Shown here piece after piece: positions 18,391-28,556 of a stretch of 34,444 bases of DNA. Source of the DNA: Deltaproteobacteria bacterium (GTDB taxonomy: Bacteria; Desulfobacterota; Desulfuromonadia; Desulfuromonadales; Geopsychrobacteraceae); contig JAJRRT010000094.1 of the NCBI GenBank assembly GCA_024279255.1, positions 1 through 34,444 on the forward strand, read 5' to 3'. Position 1 is the stretch's first letter. Each line of letters starts with the position of its first letter. A program made the translations under genes and the position numbers. The notes beneath the pieces are model-generated. The model had not been told where the DNA came from, ran no database searches, and saw nothing but the letters and a program-made list of their open reading frames with translations.

Positions 18391-18440
18391 TAATTTTTAT
18401 GAAAATAACAGACGTTTAGATATCAAGCAAGGGGTTTTCA

Positions 18441-19181
18441 TCAGTCAAAAGCGACAACAAATGCACCGGGAAACCCATTATTTTTCAGGCTCCCCTTGGT
18501 GGTTTCGGCTTTACTTAAGGAGTTAAAATCTCCGACACGCACGCGATAGAGCGCCCGACCATTGGCATCACTGAAATGAACATCGGTACGCCCAAAGCGT
18601 TGTTTAAGTTGCCGGGCGAGACGTCTGGCATTAGCAACTTGCGAAAATGCACCGACCTGGACAGCGAAGCTTCCAGCATCATAATCTTGTGGAACAGAAT
18701 AGGTCGTCTTTGACCCTTCACGATGTGGGTAGCCGAGCGCAACAATTTTCACAGGTGCAGTTCCCTGCTCAACAACATCAAGCTTTTTAGCGGCAGAGTA
18801 AGAGAGGTCAATAATTCGGCCCGCAACAAAGGGGCCGCGGTCATTGATACGCACAACTGTTGATTTTCCGTTGCGCTGGTTGACGACCTTGACCTCTACT
18901 CCGAGAGGTAAGGTTTTGTGAGCTGCGGTCATGGCATACATATCGTATGTCTCACCATTACTGGTGAGACGACCATGAAATTTTTTACCATACCAGCTGG
19001 CAATACCATCCTGGGAGAAACCCTGATGATCACGCAGGGGATGATAGCGCTGACCGTCGACTTCGTAGGGTTTCTGCCAGCCTTTAAGCTCACGCGTTTC
19101 TGGTGTTTCAATAACCCTGGTATGATGCCCTCCACAGGACACCGAGAGCATCACCAGTATAAGCAAACAAATGAAACGCAT
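18441..19181 (-). CDS. rlpA: RlpA-like septal lytic transglycosylase lipoprotein with SPOR domain
   Basis: Lipoprotein of 246 residues: hydrophobic signal with lipobox LSVSC (C16), a double-psi beta-barrel with ASWYGKKFHGRLTSNGETYD, TAAHKTLPLG and the catalytic-loop NDRGPF, then a C-terminal SPOR domain (about 168-246, beginning GSFAVQVGAFS) that binds denuded septal peptidoglycan. In Pseudomonas RlpA is a lytic transglycosylase that helps daughter cells separate. Start ATG 19181, 7 bases after the accA stop, so transcribed with accA and probably dnaE. Confidence 0.93.
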   Translation of the reverse strand: MRFICLLILVMLSVSCGGHHTRVIETPETRELKGWQKPYEVDGQRYHPLRDHQGFSQDGIASWYGKKFHGRLTSNGETYDMYAMTAAHKTLPLGVEVKVVNQRNGKSTVVRINDRGPFVAGRIIDLSYSAAKKLDVVEQGTAPVKIVALGYPHREGSKTTYSVPQDYDAGSFAVQVGAFSQVANARRLARQLKQRFGRTDVHFSDANGRALYRVRVGDFNSLSKAETTKGSLKNNGFPGAFVVAFD

Positions 19182-19188
19182 AGGAGCC

Positions 19189-20142
19189 TTACTCTTCGAC
19201 CTGAGTCATATTGCGGAAACGTTGATAACGCTGCTCAATCAACTCTTCTGCGGACAACAGAGAAAGCTCATCCAGGTGCCGCTTCAGGTATTCTTTAAGG
19301 GTATCTGCAGTCTTCTTATGATCGCTGTGCGCCCCACCAAGAGGCTCGGGGACCACATCATCAATCACGGTACCGAGAGCTTCAACATCACGAGCAGTCA
19401 ATTTGAGTGCTTCGGCGGCCTGAGGCCCTTTCGCTCCGTCACTCCAAAGGATAGCGGCACAACCCTCAGGAGAGATAACTGCGTAGACAGAATATTCCAT
19501 CATCAGCACCCGGTTACCGACCGCGATGGCTAACGCACCACCCGAACCACCTTCGCCAGCAATAGTGACAATAACTGGAACCTTGAGCGTCGCCATCTCG
19601 CGCAGATTACGAGCAATAGCCTCGGCCTGGCCACGTTCTTCAGCCCCGATACCAGGAAAGGCCCCGGGAGTATCGACAAATGTGAAAATCGGCAAGCCAA
19701 ACTGTTCGGCCATCTGCATCACCCTGAGCGCCTTACGGTAACCTTCAGGATTAGGCATCCCAAAATTACGATAGACCTTCTCTTTAGTATTTCGGCCCTT
19801 CTGATGACCAATTACGCAACAGGGTTGACCTTCAAAACGGGCAAATCCACAAACCAGTGCCGGATCGTCACGGAAGTTACGATCTCCGTGCACTTCAAAC
19901 CAGTCAGTGAAGATTGAATTGATATAATCAAGCACATAGGGTCGGTCAGCATGCCGCGCCAACTGGGTACGCTGCCAACGACTGAGATTGGTAAAAATCT
20001 CTTTTTTAAGCTTTGCAGATTTCTTTTCAAGCTTTTTGATATCGCTGGTAAAGTCAACATTATCGGTGGAATAATCACGCAGCTCGCCAATTTTTGCTTC
20101 AAGTTCGGCCAGCGGTTTTTCAAATTCAAGATAGTTACTCAT
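19189..20142 (-). CDS. accA: acetyl-CoA carboxylase carboxyltransferase subunit alpha
   Basis: Alpha half of the carboxyltransferase that moves the carboxyl group from biotin to acetyl-CoA, making malonyl-CoA for fatty acids; works with AccD, which is not in the window. The 317-residue product has the N-terminal helical segment, [46 protein letters not shown] and [13 protein letters not shown] (oxyanion-hole glycines). ATG at 20142 has AAAGGAG seven bases upstream. 84 bases separate it from dnaE. Confidence 0.97.
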   Translation of the reverse strand: MSNYLEFEKPLAELEAKIGELRDYSTDNVDFTSDIKKLEKKSAKLKKEIFTNLSRWQRTQLARHADRPYVLDYINSIFTDWFEVHGDRNFRDDPALVCGFARFEGQPCCVIGHQKGRNTKEKVYRNFGMPNPEGYRKALRVMQMAEQFGLPIFTFVDTPGAFPGIGAEERGQAEAIARNLREMATLKVPVIVTIAGEGGSGGALAIAVGNRVLMMEYSVYAVISPEGCAAILWSDGAKGPQAAEALKLTARDVEALGTVIDDVVPEPLGGAHSDHKKTADTLKEYLKRHLDELSLLSAEELIEQRYQRFRNMTQVEE

Positions 20143-20226
20143 TGATCGCTCCTTTACAAAACGAATGGATCAGCATATAGAAGTTTGCTGCCTTGTTCAA
20201 GTAACAAGCGCTCGGAGCTTCCAAGA

Positions 20227-23200
20227 TCACTCAAAGGTCATTATATTGTAGCCAAATAGTTTCTCTGCTTCTGCCATCGCCTCGTCTGAAGCAGCCATCT
20301 TAAGTTGCGCAGGCAAACGAATCACCGTTTCGCTACGATCAGGAATCACCATGTGTATCGCAACGTCACAGCCTCCCCGGTAACGCTGAACAATCGATTT
20401 AAGCTGGCGCAATTGCATCTCATCCAGCCCAGGTGTCGTCAGGCGAATATTGACTCGCTTCGTCTGTTTTTGGGTCACATCTCTCAGTAATGCAACCTCG
20501 TTGACCAGAATCTTACAAGCCTCTTCTCCGACATCCAGCTCACCTGAGACCAGCAGTGGTTCATCTCCTTTAAGGAGATCCATTGAAGCGGCATAGACCT
20601 CGGGGAAAACCACGCATTCGACTGATCCAGTAAGATCCTCAAGGCCGACAAAAGCCATCCGGTCACCCTTTTTTGTCATCAACTCCTTAATTCCGGAGAC
20701 AATGCCGCACAGGCGAACATTTTCTTTATCTGTTCGTTCAACGAGTGCTGACGTACTGCAGGTCGTGAATCGTTTGATCACATCAGAAAAACGGTCAAGA
20801 GGATGTCCCGAAACATAAAAGCCGAGCGCTTCTTTTTCGTACATCAGAAGGTCGCGCTCGTCCCATTCCTCTATCTCGGGCAAGACTCCATAGCCGTTCC
20901 CTGCAACCGATACCACTTCGTGACTACCGAAAAGGGACTCCTGCCCCGATTCACGTTCGCGTTGAAGACGTTGACCAATATCCATCGATTCTTCGAACAC
21001 TGCCATAAATTGAGCGCGCTTACCGCCCAAAGTATCATATGCTCCGCACTTAATAAGCGCCTCAACAACCTTCTTATTGACTTTGCGCAGGTCGACCCGC
21101 TCGCAGAAATTCTGCAATGAGCTGAACGGCAGGTCCTTACGCACTTCAATGATCGATTCGAGGGCTGCAGCGCCGACCCCTTTAACTGCTCCAAGCCCGA
21201 AACGGATAGCCCCTTCCCTGACAGTAAAAGATCGATCCGAAGCATTGATGTCCGGCGGAAAGACTTCTATCCCCATCGCACGAACCTCACTGATATTTTT
21301 GATCACCTTGTCGGTGTTATCCATATCCTCAGTCAAGAGTGCGGCCATAAATTCAACGGGATAGTGCGCCTTAAGGTAAGCAGTATGGTAAGCGACCAGC
21401 GCATAAGCAGCCGAGTGCGACTTGTTGAAGCCGTACGCTGCAAATTTCTCCATCAGATCGAAGACCCCTTCAGCCTTCTTTGTATCCAGATTATTCTTTT
21501 TAGCACCAGCGAGAAAGAGACCTTTCTGTTTGGCCATCTCCTCCGCTTTCTTTTTACCCATCGCGCGGCGCAGCAAGTCAGCACCGCCCAGGCTATACCC
21601 CCCCAACACCTGAGCAATCAACATGACCTGCTCCTGATAAACAATAACGCCGTAGGTATCCTTTAAGAGAGGTTCAAGTTGCGGGAAAGGATAATCAAAC
21701 TTTTCCAGCCCGTGTTTCCGCTTGATAAAGGAGTCGACCATCCCCGAACCGAGTGGCCCAGGACGGTAGAGGGCGACCATCGCGATCAGGTCTTCAAAAC
21801 AACTCGGTTTAAGTTTGACCAGATACTCTTTCATCCCCGAGGATTCTAGCTGAAATACCCCTGTTGTTTCGCCACGTGACAGCAATTCATAAGATTTCTT
21901 GTCATCATCTCCGATCAGCTTCAGATCGAAATCGCTGACGCCCCCTGCCCGTATCAACCTGACGGCTCCTTCGATAACCGTCAGGGTTTTTAAACCCAGA
22001 AAATCGAACTTGACCAGTCCGATTTTTTCGACATAACTCATCGGGTACTGAGTCACCTGTCCACCTGACTTTGGGTCGGTATAAAGTGGCAGATATTCCG
22101 GAAGAGGCTTCGGCGTAACAACAACACCTGCAGCGTGGGTCGAGGCGTGACGAGTTAAACCCTCAAGCGCCAGAGAGATCCGAATCAACTCTTTGACCTG
22201 AGGATCTTTTTCTCTTAAGTCTTTGAGCTTAGGCTCCTGTTCAATCGCGTCTTTCAAAGTAATCCCGAGGACATTAGGGACCATCTTGGCGATCCGATCG
22301 ACCTCGCCGTAAGGGATATTCATCGCCCGCCCGACGTCACGCAACACCCCCTTGGCCAGCATGGTTCCAAAGGTGATGATCTGGGCAACGTTTTCTGACC
22401 CATATTTCTCACGTACGTAATCGATGACCCGCTCACGCCCATAGATACAAAAATCGACGTCGATATCAGGCATCGAAATCCGTTCTGGATTCAAAAAACG
22501 TTCAAACAGCAGGTTATAGGGGAGCGGGTCGATATCCGTGATACCCGTCGCCCAGGCGACGAGGCTCCCCGCAGCACTCCCCCGGCCAGGTCCGACCGGA
22601 ACTCCGTTGTTTTTACCCCAGTTGATGAAATCGGCAACGATCAGAAAATAACCGGGGAAACCCATCTGGGCGATACAGTCGAGCTCAATCTGTAAGCGCT
22701 CATGGTATGCCTTGAGATCTTCATCATTGACCTCGCGAACCTTACGCACCTCGTTCAGACGAACCTCGAGGCCCTGCCAGCTCATCTCGGCGAGAACTTC
22801 ATCGAGGGTTTTATCCGCCGGTTTCTCATATTGTGGGAAATGGTAGGTATTAAAATCGAGTTCGAGGTTACAACGCTCAGCGATCTTCAGGGTATTAGCT
22901 AATGCTTCCGGATGTTCTGGGAACAGCGTTGCCATCTCCTGCGGACTTTTGACATAAAACTCATCGTTGGAAAAACGCATCCGCTTTGGGTCATCCATCG
23001 TTTTACCGGTCTGGATGCAGAGCAGAACCTCATGAGCAAAGGCATCTTCTTTTCGCAAATAGTGACAATCATTGGTTGCCACCAGCGGCAAATCCAGTTC
23101 ACGAGACAGCTGAATCAGACCATCATTTGCTTTTTTCTGTTCTGGAATAAAATTTTCCTGCAGCTCGAGATAAAAACGACCATCATCGAAAATCTGCGAC

Positions 23201-23697
23201 ATCTCCCGGGCGCGCTGCAGCGCACCTTCCGGCTGACCAAGATTGAACAAGGTTGGCAATTCGCCACCGAGGCAAGCAGACAGACAAATCAGACCCTCGT
23301 TATGCTGCGCGAGCAGGTCCCAATCAATTCGCGGCCGGTAATAAAACCCTTCGCGGTAAGCGGCAGAAATCAAACGACAGATATTCTGATAACCGACTAA
23401 ATTCTGGCAAAGCAGCACCAGATGATAAGACGCTTCTGAAGACCCCCGGGCATTTCCCTTGGTGAAACGCGAGCCAGGAGCAACATAAACTTCACAACCA
23501 ATAATCGGTTTGATCCCGGCAGCGTATGCTTTACTGTAAAACTCTACTGCCCCGAACATATTGCCGTGATCGGTAACGGCAACTGCGGGCATATTAAAAC
23601 TCTTGGCACGTGAGACAAGTTCATCGAGCTTGATAGCCCCATCCAGAAGACTGTATTGACTATGAAGATGTAAGTGAACAAAGTTGGGTGATTGCAT
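20227..23697 (-). CDS. dnaE: DNA polymerase III alpha subunit
   Basis: Replicative polymerase catalytic subunit of 1156 residues. Order: PHP domain beginning FVHLHLHSQYSLLDGA (H8, H10, H12 of the metal site), polymerase palm with GPGRGSAAGSLVAW and catalytic aspartates D411 and D413 (MPDIDVDFC), fingers, helix-hairpin-helix region near VNKKVVEALIKCGAYD, then OB fold (VRLCGIVSGIKELMTKKGDRMAFVGLED) and C-terminal clamp/tau-binding part. The PHP metal residues look intact, so it may retain proofreading or phosphatase-type activity; that is inference. ATG at 23697 fits the family start, but the ribosome site is weak. First gene of dnaE-accA-rlpA. Confidence 0.97.
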   Translation of the reverse strand: MQSPNFVHLHLHSQYSLLDGAIKLDELVSRAKSFNMPAVAVTDHGNMFGAVEFYSKAYAAGIKPIIGCEVYVAPGSRFTKGNARGSSEASYHLVLLCQNLVGYQNICRLISAAYREGFYYRPRIDWDLLAQHNEGLICLSACLGGELPTLFNLGQPEGALQRAREMSQIFDDGRFYLELQENFIPEQKKANDGLIQLSRELDLPLVATNDCHYLRKEDAFAHEVLLCIQTGKTMDDPKRMRFSNDEFYVKSPQEMATLFPEHPEALANTLKIAERCNLELDFNTYHFPQYEKPADKTLDEVLAEMSWQGLEVRLNEVRKVREVNDEDLKAYHERLQIELDCIAQMGFPGYFLIVADFINWGKNNGVPVGPGRGSAAGSLVAWATGITDIDPLPYNLLFERFLNPERISMPDIDVDFCIYGRERVIDYVREKYGSENVAQIITFGTMLAKGVLRDVGRAMNIPYGEVDRIAKMVPNVLGITLKDAIEQEPKLKDLREKDPQVKELIRISLALEGLTRHASTHAAGVVVTPKPLPEYLPLYTDPKSGGQVTQYPMSYVEKIGLVKFDFLGLKTLTVIEGAVRLIRAGGVSDFDLKLIGDDDKKSYELLSRGETTGVFQLESSGMKEYLVKLKPSCFEDLIAMVALYRPGPLGSGMVDSFIKRKHGLEKFDYPFPQLEPLLKDTYGVIVYQEQVMLIAQVLGGYSLGGADLLRRAMGKKKAEEMAKQKGLFLAGAKKNNLDTKKAEGVFDLMEKFAAYGFNKSHSAAYALVAYHTAYLKAHYPVEFMAALLTEDMDNTDKVIKNISEVRAMGIEVFPPDINASDRSFTVREGAIRFGLGAVKGVGAAALESIIEVRKDLPFSSLQNFCERVDLRKVNKKVVEALIKCGAYDTLGGKRAQFMAVFEESMDIGQRLQRERESGQESLFGSHEVVSVAGNGYGVLPEIEEWDERDLLMYEKEALGFYVSGHPLDRFSDVIKRFTTCSTSALVERTDKENVRLCGIVSGIKELMTKKGDRMAFVGLEDLTGSVECVVFPEVYAASMDLLKGDEPLLVSGELDVGEEACKILVNEVALLRDVTQKQTKRVNIRLTTPGLDEMQLRQLKSIVQRYRGGCDVAIHMVIPDRSETVIRLPAQLKMAASDEAMAEAEKLFGYNIMTFE

Positions 23698-23803
23698 AAA
23701 GGAATAGCACCAAATCGAAGAGGGGGACAAACTACAAATAGCTGTTATTTATGAGGTTATCTTCTGTAGACAGCTCAGCAAAAGAACTTTAACCGAGATC
23801 TGA

Positions 23804-23833
23804 ATTTTAGCACTTCGATTCAAAGAGGGTCAA
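23804..23833 (-). promoter_or_regulatory. predicted promoter of dnaE-accA-rlpA
   Basis: Minus-strand TTGACC (23828-23833), 18-base spacer, TAAAAT (23804-23809). The leader would be about 100 bases. It lies in the divergent gap shared with guaC. Confidence 0.6.
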
Positions 23834-23934
23834 CTGAAACGACCAGGAATACAGCAGAAAAAAACATCGCCTAAAACGACGCATCTCGCTACAATAGATA
23901 TTGATTTCAACTGTCAAGAATGGAGAGAACTTGT

Positions 23935-24972
23935 ATGCGCATCGAACAAGACCTAAAGCTCGGTTTCAGTGACGTCCTGATCAGGCCAAAGCGTTCTACC
24001 CTGAAAAGTCGAGCCGAGGTTGGACTCGACCGCAACTACAAGTTCCTACATAGTAACTACCAATGGAGTGGTGTCCCGATTATTGCCGCAAACATGGACA
24101 CGGTCGGAACATTTGCCATGGCCGAAGCGCTGGCCCGCCACGATATGATCTGCGCCATTCACAAACACTACACAGTCGCTGAATGGAAAAGCTGGATTAA
24201 ACAATCCGATGCGAGCATCTACCAGCGAATCATGGTCAGCACCGGCACCTCAGACTATGATATGAAAAAACTCCAGTCTATTGTTAGCGCGGCACCACTG
24301 CTGAAATTTATCTGTATCGATGTCGCAAATGGTTACACCGAATCCTTTGTCGATTTTGTCTCGCGCGTGCGCGAATCATACCCCCTGATGACCATCATTG
24401 CTGGCAATGTCGTTACGGGAGAGATGGTTGAAGAACTACTCCTTGCAGGAGCAGATGTAGTCAAAGTCGGAATTGGCCCAGGCTCAGTCTGTACCACGAG
24501 AATCAAAACCGGGGTCGGATACCCACAACTTTCCGCAGTGATTGAATGTGCCGATGCGGCACATGGTTTGGGAGGCAGGATCATCTCTGATGGCGGCTGC
24601 GTCTGTCCCGGAGACATTGCCAAATCATTCGGCGGTGGCGCTGACTTTGTCATGCTCGGCGGCATGCTTGCCGGTCATGATGAAAGCGGCGGACAGCTTG
24701 TCGACCGCGACGGTCAGCAGTACAAACTCTTCTACGGCATGAGTTCCACAACCGCTATGAGTAAGCATGTCGGTGGTGTTGCCGAGTATCGAGCCTCCGA
24801 AGGAAAAACTGTCGAGGTGCCCTATCGTGGACCGGTCGAAGAGACCGTCCGTGACATTCTCGGTGGTGTGCGCTCGACCTGCACCTATGTTGGTGCCGCT
24901 GAACTCCGCGAGTTGAGCAAACGCACCACATTTATCCGCGTAAAAGAACAGGAGAATCGCACTTTCACTTAA
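23935..24972 (+). CDS. guaC: GMP reductase
   Basis: NADPH-dependent deamination of GMP to IMP, rebalancing purine pools. The 345-residue product matches the E. coli/animal GuaC type closely: start [31 protein letters not shown], the catalytic C186 in GPGSVCTTR, and [11 protein letters not shown] with a GG(A/M) phosphate site. The IMP-dehydrogenase CBS domains are absent, as expected for GMP reductase. ATG at 23935 is chosen because it matches the family N-terminus and has GGAG nine bases upstream; an ATG five codons earlier overlaps that site. It is convergent with the kinase gene, with only three bases between stops. Confidence 0.95.
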   Translation: MRIEQDLKLGFSDVLIRPKRSTLKSRAEVGLDRNYKFLHSNYQWSGVPIIAANMDTVGTFAMAEALARHDMICAIHKHYTVAEWKSWIKQSDASIYQRIMVSTGTSDYDMKKLQSIVSAAPLLKFICIDVANGYTESFVDFVSRVRESYPLMTIIAGNVVTGEMVEELLLAGADVVKVGIGPGSVCTTRIKTGVGYPQLSAVIECADAAHGLGGRIISDGGCVCPGDIAKSFGGGADFVMLGGMLAGHDESGGQLVDRDGQQYKLFYGMSSTTAMSKHVGGVAEYRASEGKTVEVPYRGPVEETVRDILGGVRSTCTYVGAAELRELSKRTTFIRVKEQENRTFT

Positions 24973-24975
24973 ACT

Positions 24976-27801
24976 TTACACCTCTGTTCTGGCCCGTTTG
25001 TGTGTCATTGCAGAATAGACCATAGACTGAAGTTCATCGATTACAAACGGCTTCGCCAATGTACCGAAAACATCGAAACCGACCTGGTCATTGGTGACAA
25101 TATCAGACAGTTTGCCCGTGACAATCATGGCGACAGGTCTTCGCTGCTCTTCGATTGTCTGTAACTGGCCGAGAAAATCCAGACCACTCATCTTCGGCAT
25201 CTGCATATCGACCAGCACCAACTCAACCCCCTCGTTACGAATGATACGCAGCCCCTCGTTGCCATCATCGGTCGTAACCACTTCATAGCCATGGCCAGTC
25301 AGAACCTGCTTGATCAGATCACGAACATTCGCTTCATCATCGACAACCAGAATCCGACCTCCCAATTCTGGATTAACGAAGAATTTTGGGTATTCAACCT
25401 GCACTCCCAATGCCTCTTCGCTGGCATCTCTCAGGGGCAGAAAAAAGGTAAAGCTGCTCCCAAAATCGACTTGACTGTCGACCTCGATCCAACCGTTGTG
25501 ATTTTTAGCAATCGTATGACAAACCGCGAGACCTAAACCAGTTCCACGGACTGTCGCCTGTGGCGAATTTGAACGGGCATGCTCCCCCTTGGTTGAATAA
25601 AATGGGGTGAAAATCTTTTTATGCTTATCTTCAGGAATTCCACAACCGGAATCGGCCACTTGAATCCAGGCATTATTGTCAGTAACACCGCTACTAATAC
25701 GAATTTTTTTGTCAGGACAACCGATCAAAGAATGGCGCGCGTTGATTAAAAAGTTAAGAACCACCTGTCCAACCTGAGCACGATCCATCAAAAATTGTGG
25801 AATCTTACCAAAATCACCTTCGATATCTACACCATCATTTATAAATTCACGCTCTATCAACGCATAACTTTCACGAATTGTCATATTCAGATCTGCACGC
25901 AGCTTCTTGGAACTCTGTTGACTCGAACAACTCAACAGATTCTCCGTCAAGTCACGGGCACGCAACGAAGCTTTTAGAATTTTTTCAAAATAGGTCAGAG
26001 CAGTCGCAGGGAGATGTTTAATTCGCAATCCTAACTCTGTATAGCCAAGCACACCCGTATGAATATTATTGAATTCATGGGCTACACCGCTCGCCATGGT
26101 GCCGACCGCAGCCATCCGCTCTGAAAGGATCAACATCTCTTCTGAATGTTTTCGTGCGGTAATATTCTCCAGAATGCCCTCAATGTAACAATCCGAAGAC
26201 CTGTCCTTCACTCTTCCATACATCGAAACCCAAATAGGTTCATCATTCCCAATCGGCTTAAGCTGCAAATCCCAATTATTGACATATCGATGAATGCCAA
26301 GGGTATCGAGCAATTGTGTCCGATCTTCCAGATTGCAATAAAAGCTGACAATATTATGCTTTTTCAACTCAGAAACCGTTGCACAACCGAGCATCTGCGC
26401 AAACGCAGGGTTTGCACTGATAATTTCACCATCTCGACTGATTCGGAAAACACCTACCTTTAGATTTTCGACCAAAGCTGTGTATTGATTTTCCTTTTGG
26501 CGCAGCCCCTCCTCAGCTTTCTGACGATGCGCATGCGCACGATCTAGCTCAACCATCAACCCGTCAAAACGGGCGGCCGTCTCGCTGACTTCCTTAAATT
26601 TACATTGAGATAAAAGTCGCTCTTTATCATGATCGAAATCACCTGCGGAGATATCTTCTGCATAGCGTCGCAGACCGATGACTGGCCGGGCTATCGAACG
26701 AGCAATAAAAAGAATTAGAATACTCGCCAAGACCGAAATAGCAAAAGTGATCAAATAATTGTTCACCCTGTTTTGCTTAAGAGCCCCAAGATAATCATTC
26801 TCAGGCAGGTACATACCAATAACCCATGGCCACTGTGGGTTTGGAAAGGGTGTAAACATGGCCTGATAGTTGTCACCCTCAAATTCAAAACTTACATATT
26901 CTGCATGATCAAGCAGGATCTGGCTCGATTTCTCTTGTGCAATGCCAAGCGCTCCGAAAGCCGCACGACTGAGCTTATCTTGAAATTCGTCAATCTTAAC
27001 TAGACGCGAACTTGGCTGACCCTCTTCGCCAGGCAATTTGATTTGGTCAACATCATGAAAGGCAACGACATCACGATTCTGATTAAGCATAAAAGCCCGA
27101 CCATTGGTGCCGATACGTAATTTAGAGATAAATGTTGAGAGTTGATCGATCTCAATATCAACCCCAACGATTCCACCCAACTGACCCTCCAGATTATAGG
27201 TCGGACCGCTGATGGTAATCCCCGGGTTTTGAGAGGTGAAGAAAATATACGGGTCGGTCCAGAAGATACCGTCTGCGGCCATCGCCCCCAGATACCAAGG
27301 ACGGCTACGCGGATCGTACTTATCATTCGGATCATCTTCTTCGGCGATCACATTACGCTGCGCATCGCGCCACACATAACGCACTTTCCGCTCACCACTT
27401 TCATGACTGATGATTTTGGTTCTGATCCCACCAGGAGAGTACTTGTCGTTCCGACTTACAAAGAAAAAACTTCCATTGGGTGTTCCAAGATATATTCCTG
27501 AAATATCCGGATAGGCTATCAACTGCTCTAAAAAATAATTCTCCAGCACGCGACCGTTTTCCTGAACAAGAACCTGCGATCTGAGCAGGCTTTTCGTCAG
27601 TTCTGTTGCACGCTGTGCTTTGCTCAGGTAATTTTGACTCTGCTCCATGGCATAGGAGGCGATATTCTCCATAATGACATGAGCATGATCTTTTAGAACT
27701 TTTTCAGAGGTGAGCTGCGAAGAGGTGGTCGTAAGGAAGAATGTTCCCCAGATAACTGAGAGAAAACTAAGTAACAGGACCAGACGTATTGAGATCTTCA
27801 T
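24976..27801 (-). CDS. hybrid sensor histidine kinase (dCache-HAMP-PAS-HisKA-HATPase-REC)
   Basis: 941 residues. A first membrane helix (7-25) and a second (349-369) enclose a periplasmic double-Cache sensor (motifs DPRSRPWYLGA and GPTYNLEGQLGGIVGVDI). Then come a HAMP linker, coiled coil, PAS (about 430-545), HisKA with SGVAHEFNN (H575), HATPase with NFLINARHSL, DSGCGIPED, FTPFYSTKG and GTGLGLAVCHTI, and a C-terminal receiver with D865 and conserved K in LAKPF. It would autophosphorylate and pass the phosphate to its own receiver. No HPt protein or output regulator is adjacent, so the target is unknown. dCache ligands are often amino or organic acids; the ligand here cannot be told. Confidence 0.93.
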   Translation of the reverse strand: MKISIRLVLLLSFLSVIWGTFFLTTTSSQLTSEKVLKDHAHVIMENIASYAMEQSQNYLSKAQRATELTKSLLRSQVLVQENGRVLENYFLEQLIAYPDISGIYLGTPNGSFFFVSRNDKYSPGGIRTKIISHESGERKVRYVWRDAQRNVIAEEDDPNDKYDPRSRPWYLGAMAADGIFWTDPYIFFTSQNPGITISGPTYNLEGQLGGIVGVDIEIDQLSTFISKLRIGTNGRAFMLNQNRDVVAFHDVDQIKLPGEEGQPSSRLVKIDEFQDKLSRAAFGALGIAQEKSSQILLDHAEYVSFEFEGDNYQAMFTPFPNPQWPWVIGMYLPENDYLGALKQNRVNNYLITFAISVLASILILFIARSIARPVIGLRRYAEDISAGDFDHDKERLLSQCKFKEVSETAARFDGLMVELDRAHAHRQKAEEGLRQKENQYTALVENLKVGVFRISRDGEIISANPAFAQMLGCATVSELKKHNIVSFYCNLEDRTQLLDTLGIHRYVNNWDLQLKPIGNDEPIWVSMYGRVKDRSSDCYIEGILENITARKHSEEMLILSERMAAVGTMASGVAHEFNNIHTGVLGYTELGLRIKHLPATALTYFEKILKASLRARDLTENLLSCSSQQSSKKLRADLNMTIRESYALIEREFINDGVDIEGDFGKIPQFLMDRAQVGQVVLNFLINARHSLIGCPDKKIRISSGVTDNNAWIQVADSGCGIPEDKHKKIFTPFYSTKGEHARSNSPQATVRGTGLGLAVCHTIAKNHNGWIEVDSQVDFGSSFTFFLPLRDASEEALGVQVEYPKFFVNPELGGRILVVDDEANVRDLIKQVLTGHGYEVVTTDDGNEGLRIIRNEGVELVLVDMQMPKMSGLDFLGQLQTIEEQRRPVAMIVTGKLSDIVTNDQVGFDVFGTLAKPFVIDELQSMVYSAMTHKRARTEV

Positions 27802-27830
27802 ACCCCCTCCAGGCGAAAGATTGGAGGGCT

Positions 27831-27859
27831 ATTATGGGGACTTACCGTTTCCAGGTCAA
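27831..27859 (-). promoter_or_regulatory. predicted promoter of the hybrid kinase gene
   Basis: Minus-strand TTGACC, 17-base spacer, CATAAT, with start near 27824 and a leader of only about 23 bases carrying GGAGG before the ATG. Confidence 0.65.
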
Positions 27860-27886
27860 CAATAGAAACAATTAAAACCACTTTTT

Positions 27887-28471
27887 TCATGCAAGAACTT
27901 CAACACCATTTTGCTGAAGAAGGGTAACAAGTTTGATTAAAGGCAAGCCGATAAGAGTATTGTAATCATCCCCTTCCATCTTCTCCATCAGTGCGATTCC
28001 GAGGCCCTCTACTTTAAATGCTCCGGCACACTCAAAGGGTTTCTCACGTTTGACATAGTCGGTAATTTGTTCATCACTGAGTTTACGCAGGGTTACAGAA
28101 AATGACGAGTAATCAGTTTGATAGGAACCACTGGCGCTGTCAAATACTGCAATGCCGGTAAAAAAAGTATGAGTTCGACCGGCCATCTGCTGCAGCTGTG
28201 CGATCGCAGCTTCTTCATTTCCAGGCTTACCAACCGCGCGGCCACGTTGATCGACAAAAACCTGATCTGATCCGACAATCAGCGCGTTGGGATATCGCTC
28301 TGCGAGGCTCTGAGCTTTGCCAAGCGAAAGGTGACGAACCAAAAGTTCGGGCGAAACCGCCGGATCAATAGTCTCTTTGAATGGAGGTGCGGCAGTGATA
28401 AATGGCAATTGTAACTGCCGCATCAACTGAAGGCGATAAGGGCTGGTTGAAGCCAGGATCAATTGACGCAT
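27887..28471 (-). CDS. yceF: Maf-family nucleotide pyrophosphatase, YceF type (m7GTP)
   Basis: Housecleaning enzyme that hydrolyses modified nucleotides; the YceF branch prefers 7-methyl-GTP. The 194-residue product starts LILASTSPYR (S8, S10, R13), has GSDQV (catalytic D69), GKPG, and the YceF features ECAGAFKVEGLGI, EGDDYNTLIGLPL. The sequence resembles E. coli YceF throughout, rather than the canonical dTTP/UTP-specific Maf (YhdE). ATG at 28471 with GGGGA seven bases upstream. It follows the unknown 142-residue gene after 85 bases. Confidence 0.92.
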   Translation of the reverse strand: MRQLILASTSPYRLQLMRQLQLPFITAAPPFKETIDPAVSPELLVRHLSLGKAQSLAERYPNALIVGSDQVFVDQRGRAVGKPGNEEAAIAQLQQMAGRTHTFFTGIAVFDSASGSYQTDYSSFSVTLRKLSDEQITDYVKREKPFECAGAFKVEGLGIALMEKMEGDDYNTLIGLPLIKLVTLLQQNGVEVLA

Positions 28472-28556
28472 TTAATTTTCCCCGATGGTAAAAAGGTGCT
28501 CTTTTCTACCTCAGCTCACAGGAAAATGCAATGTCAACCACCATTCAGTGGCGCGC

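Noticed and set aside
27805..27828. Hairpin hiding the kinase gene's ribosome site
   Set aside because: CCCTCC/GGAGGG can pair, but the predicted transcription start falls within the first arm, so the mRNA would lack part of it.
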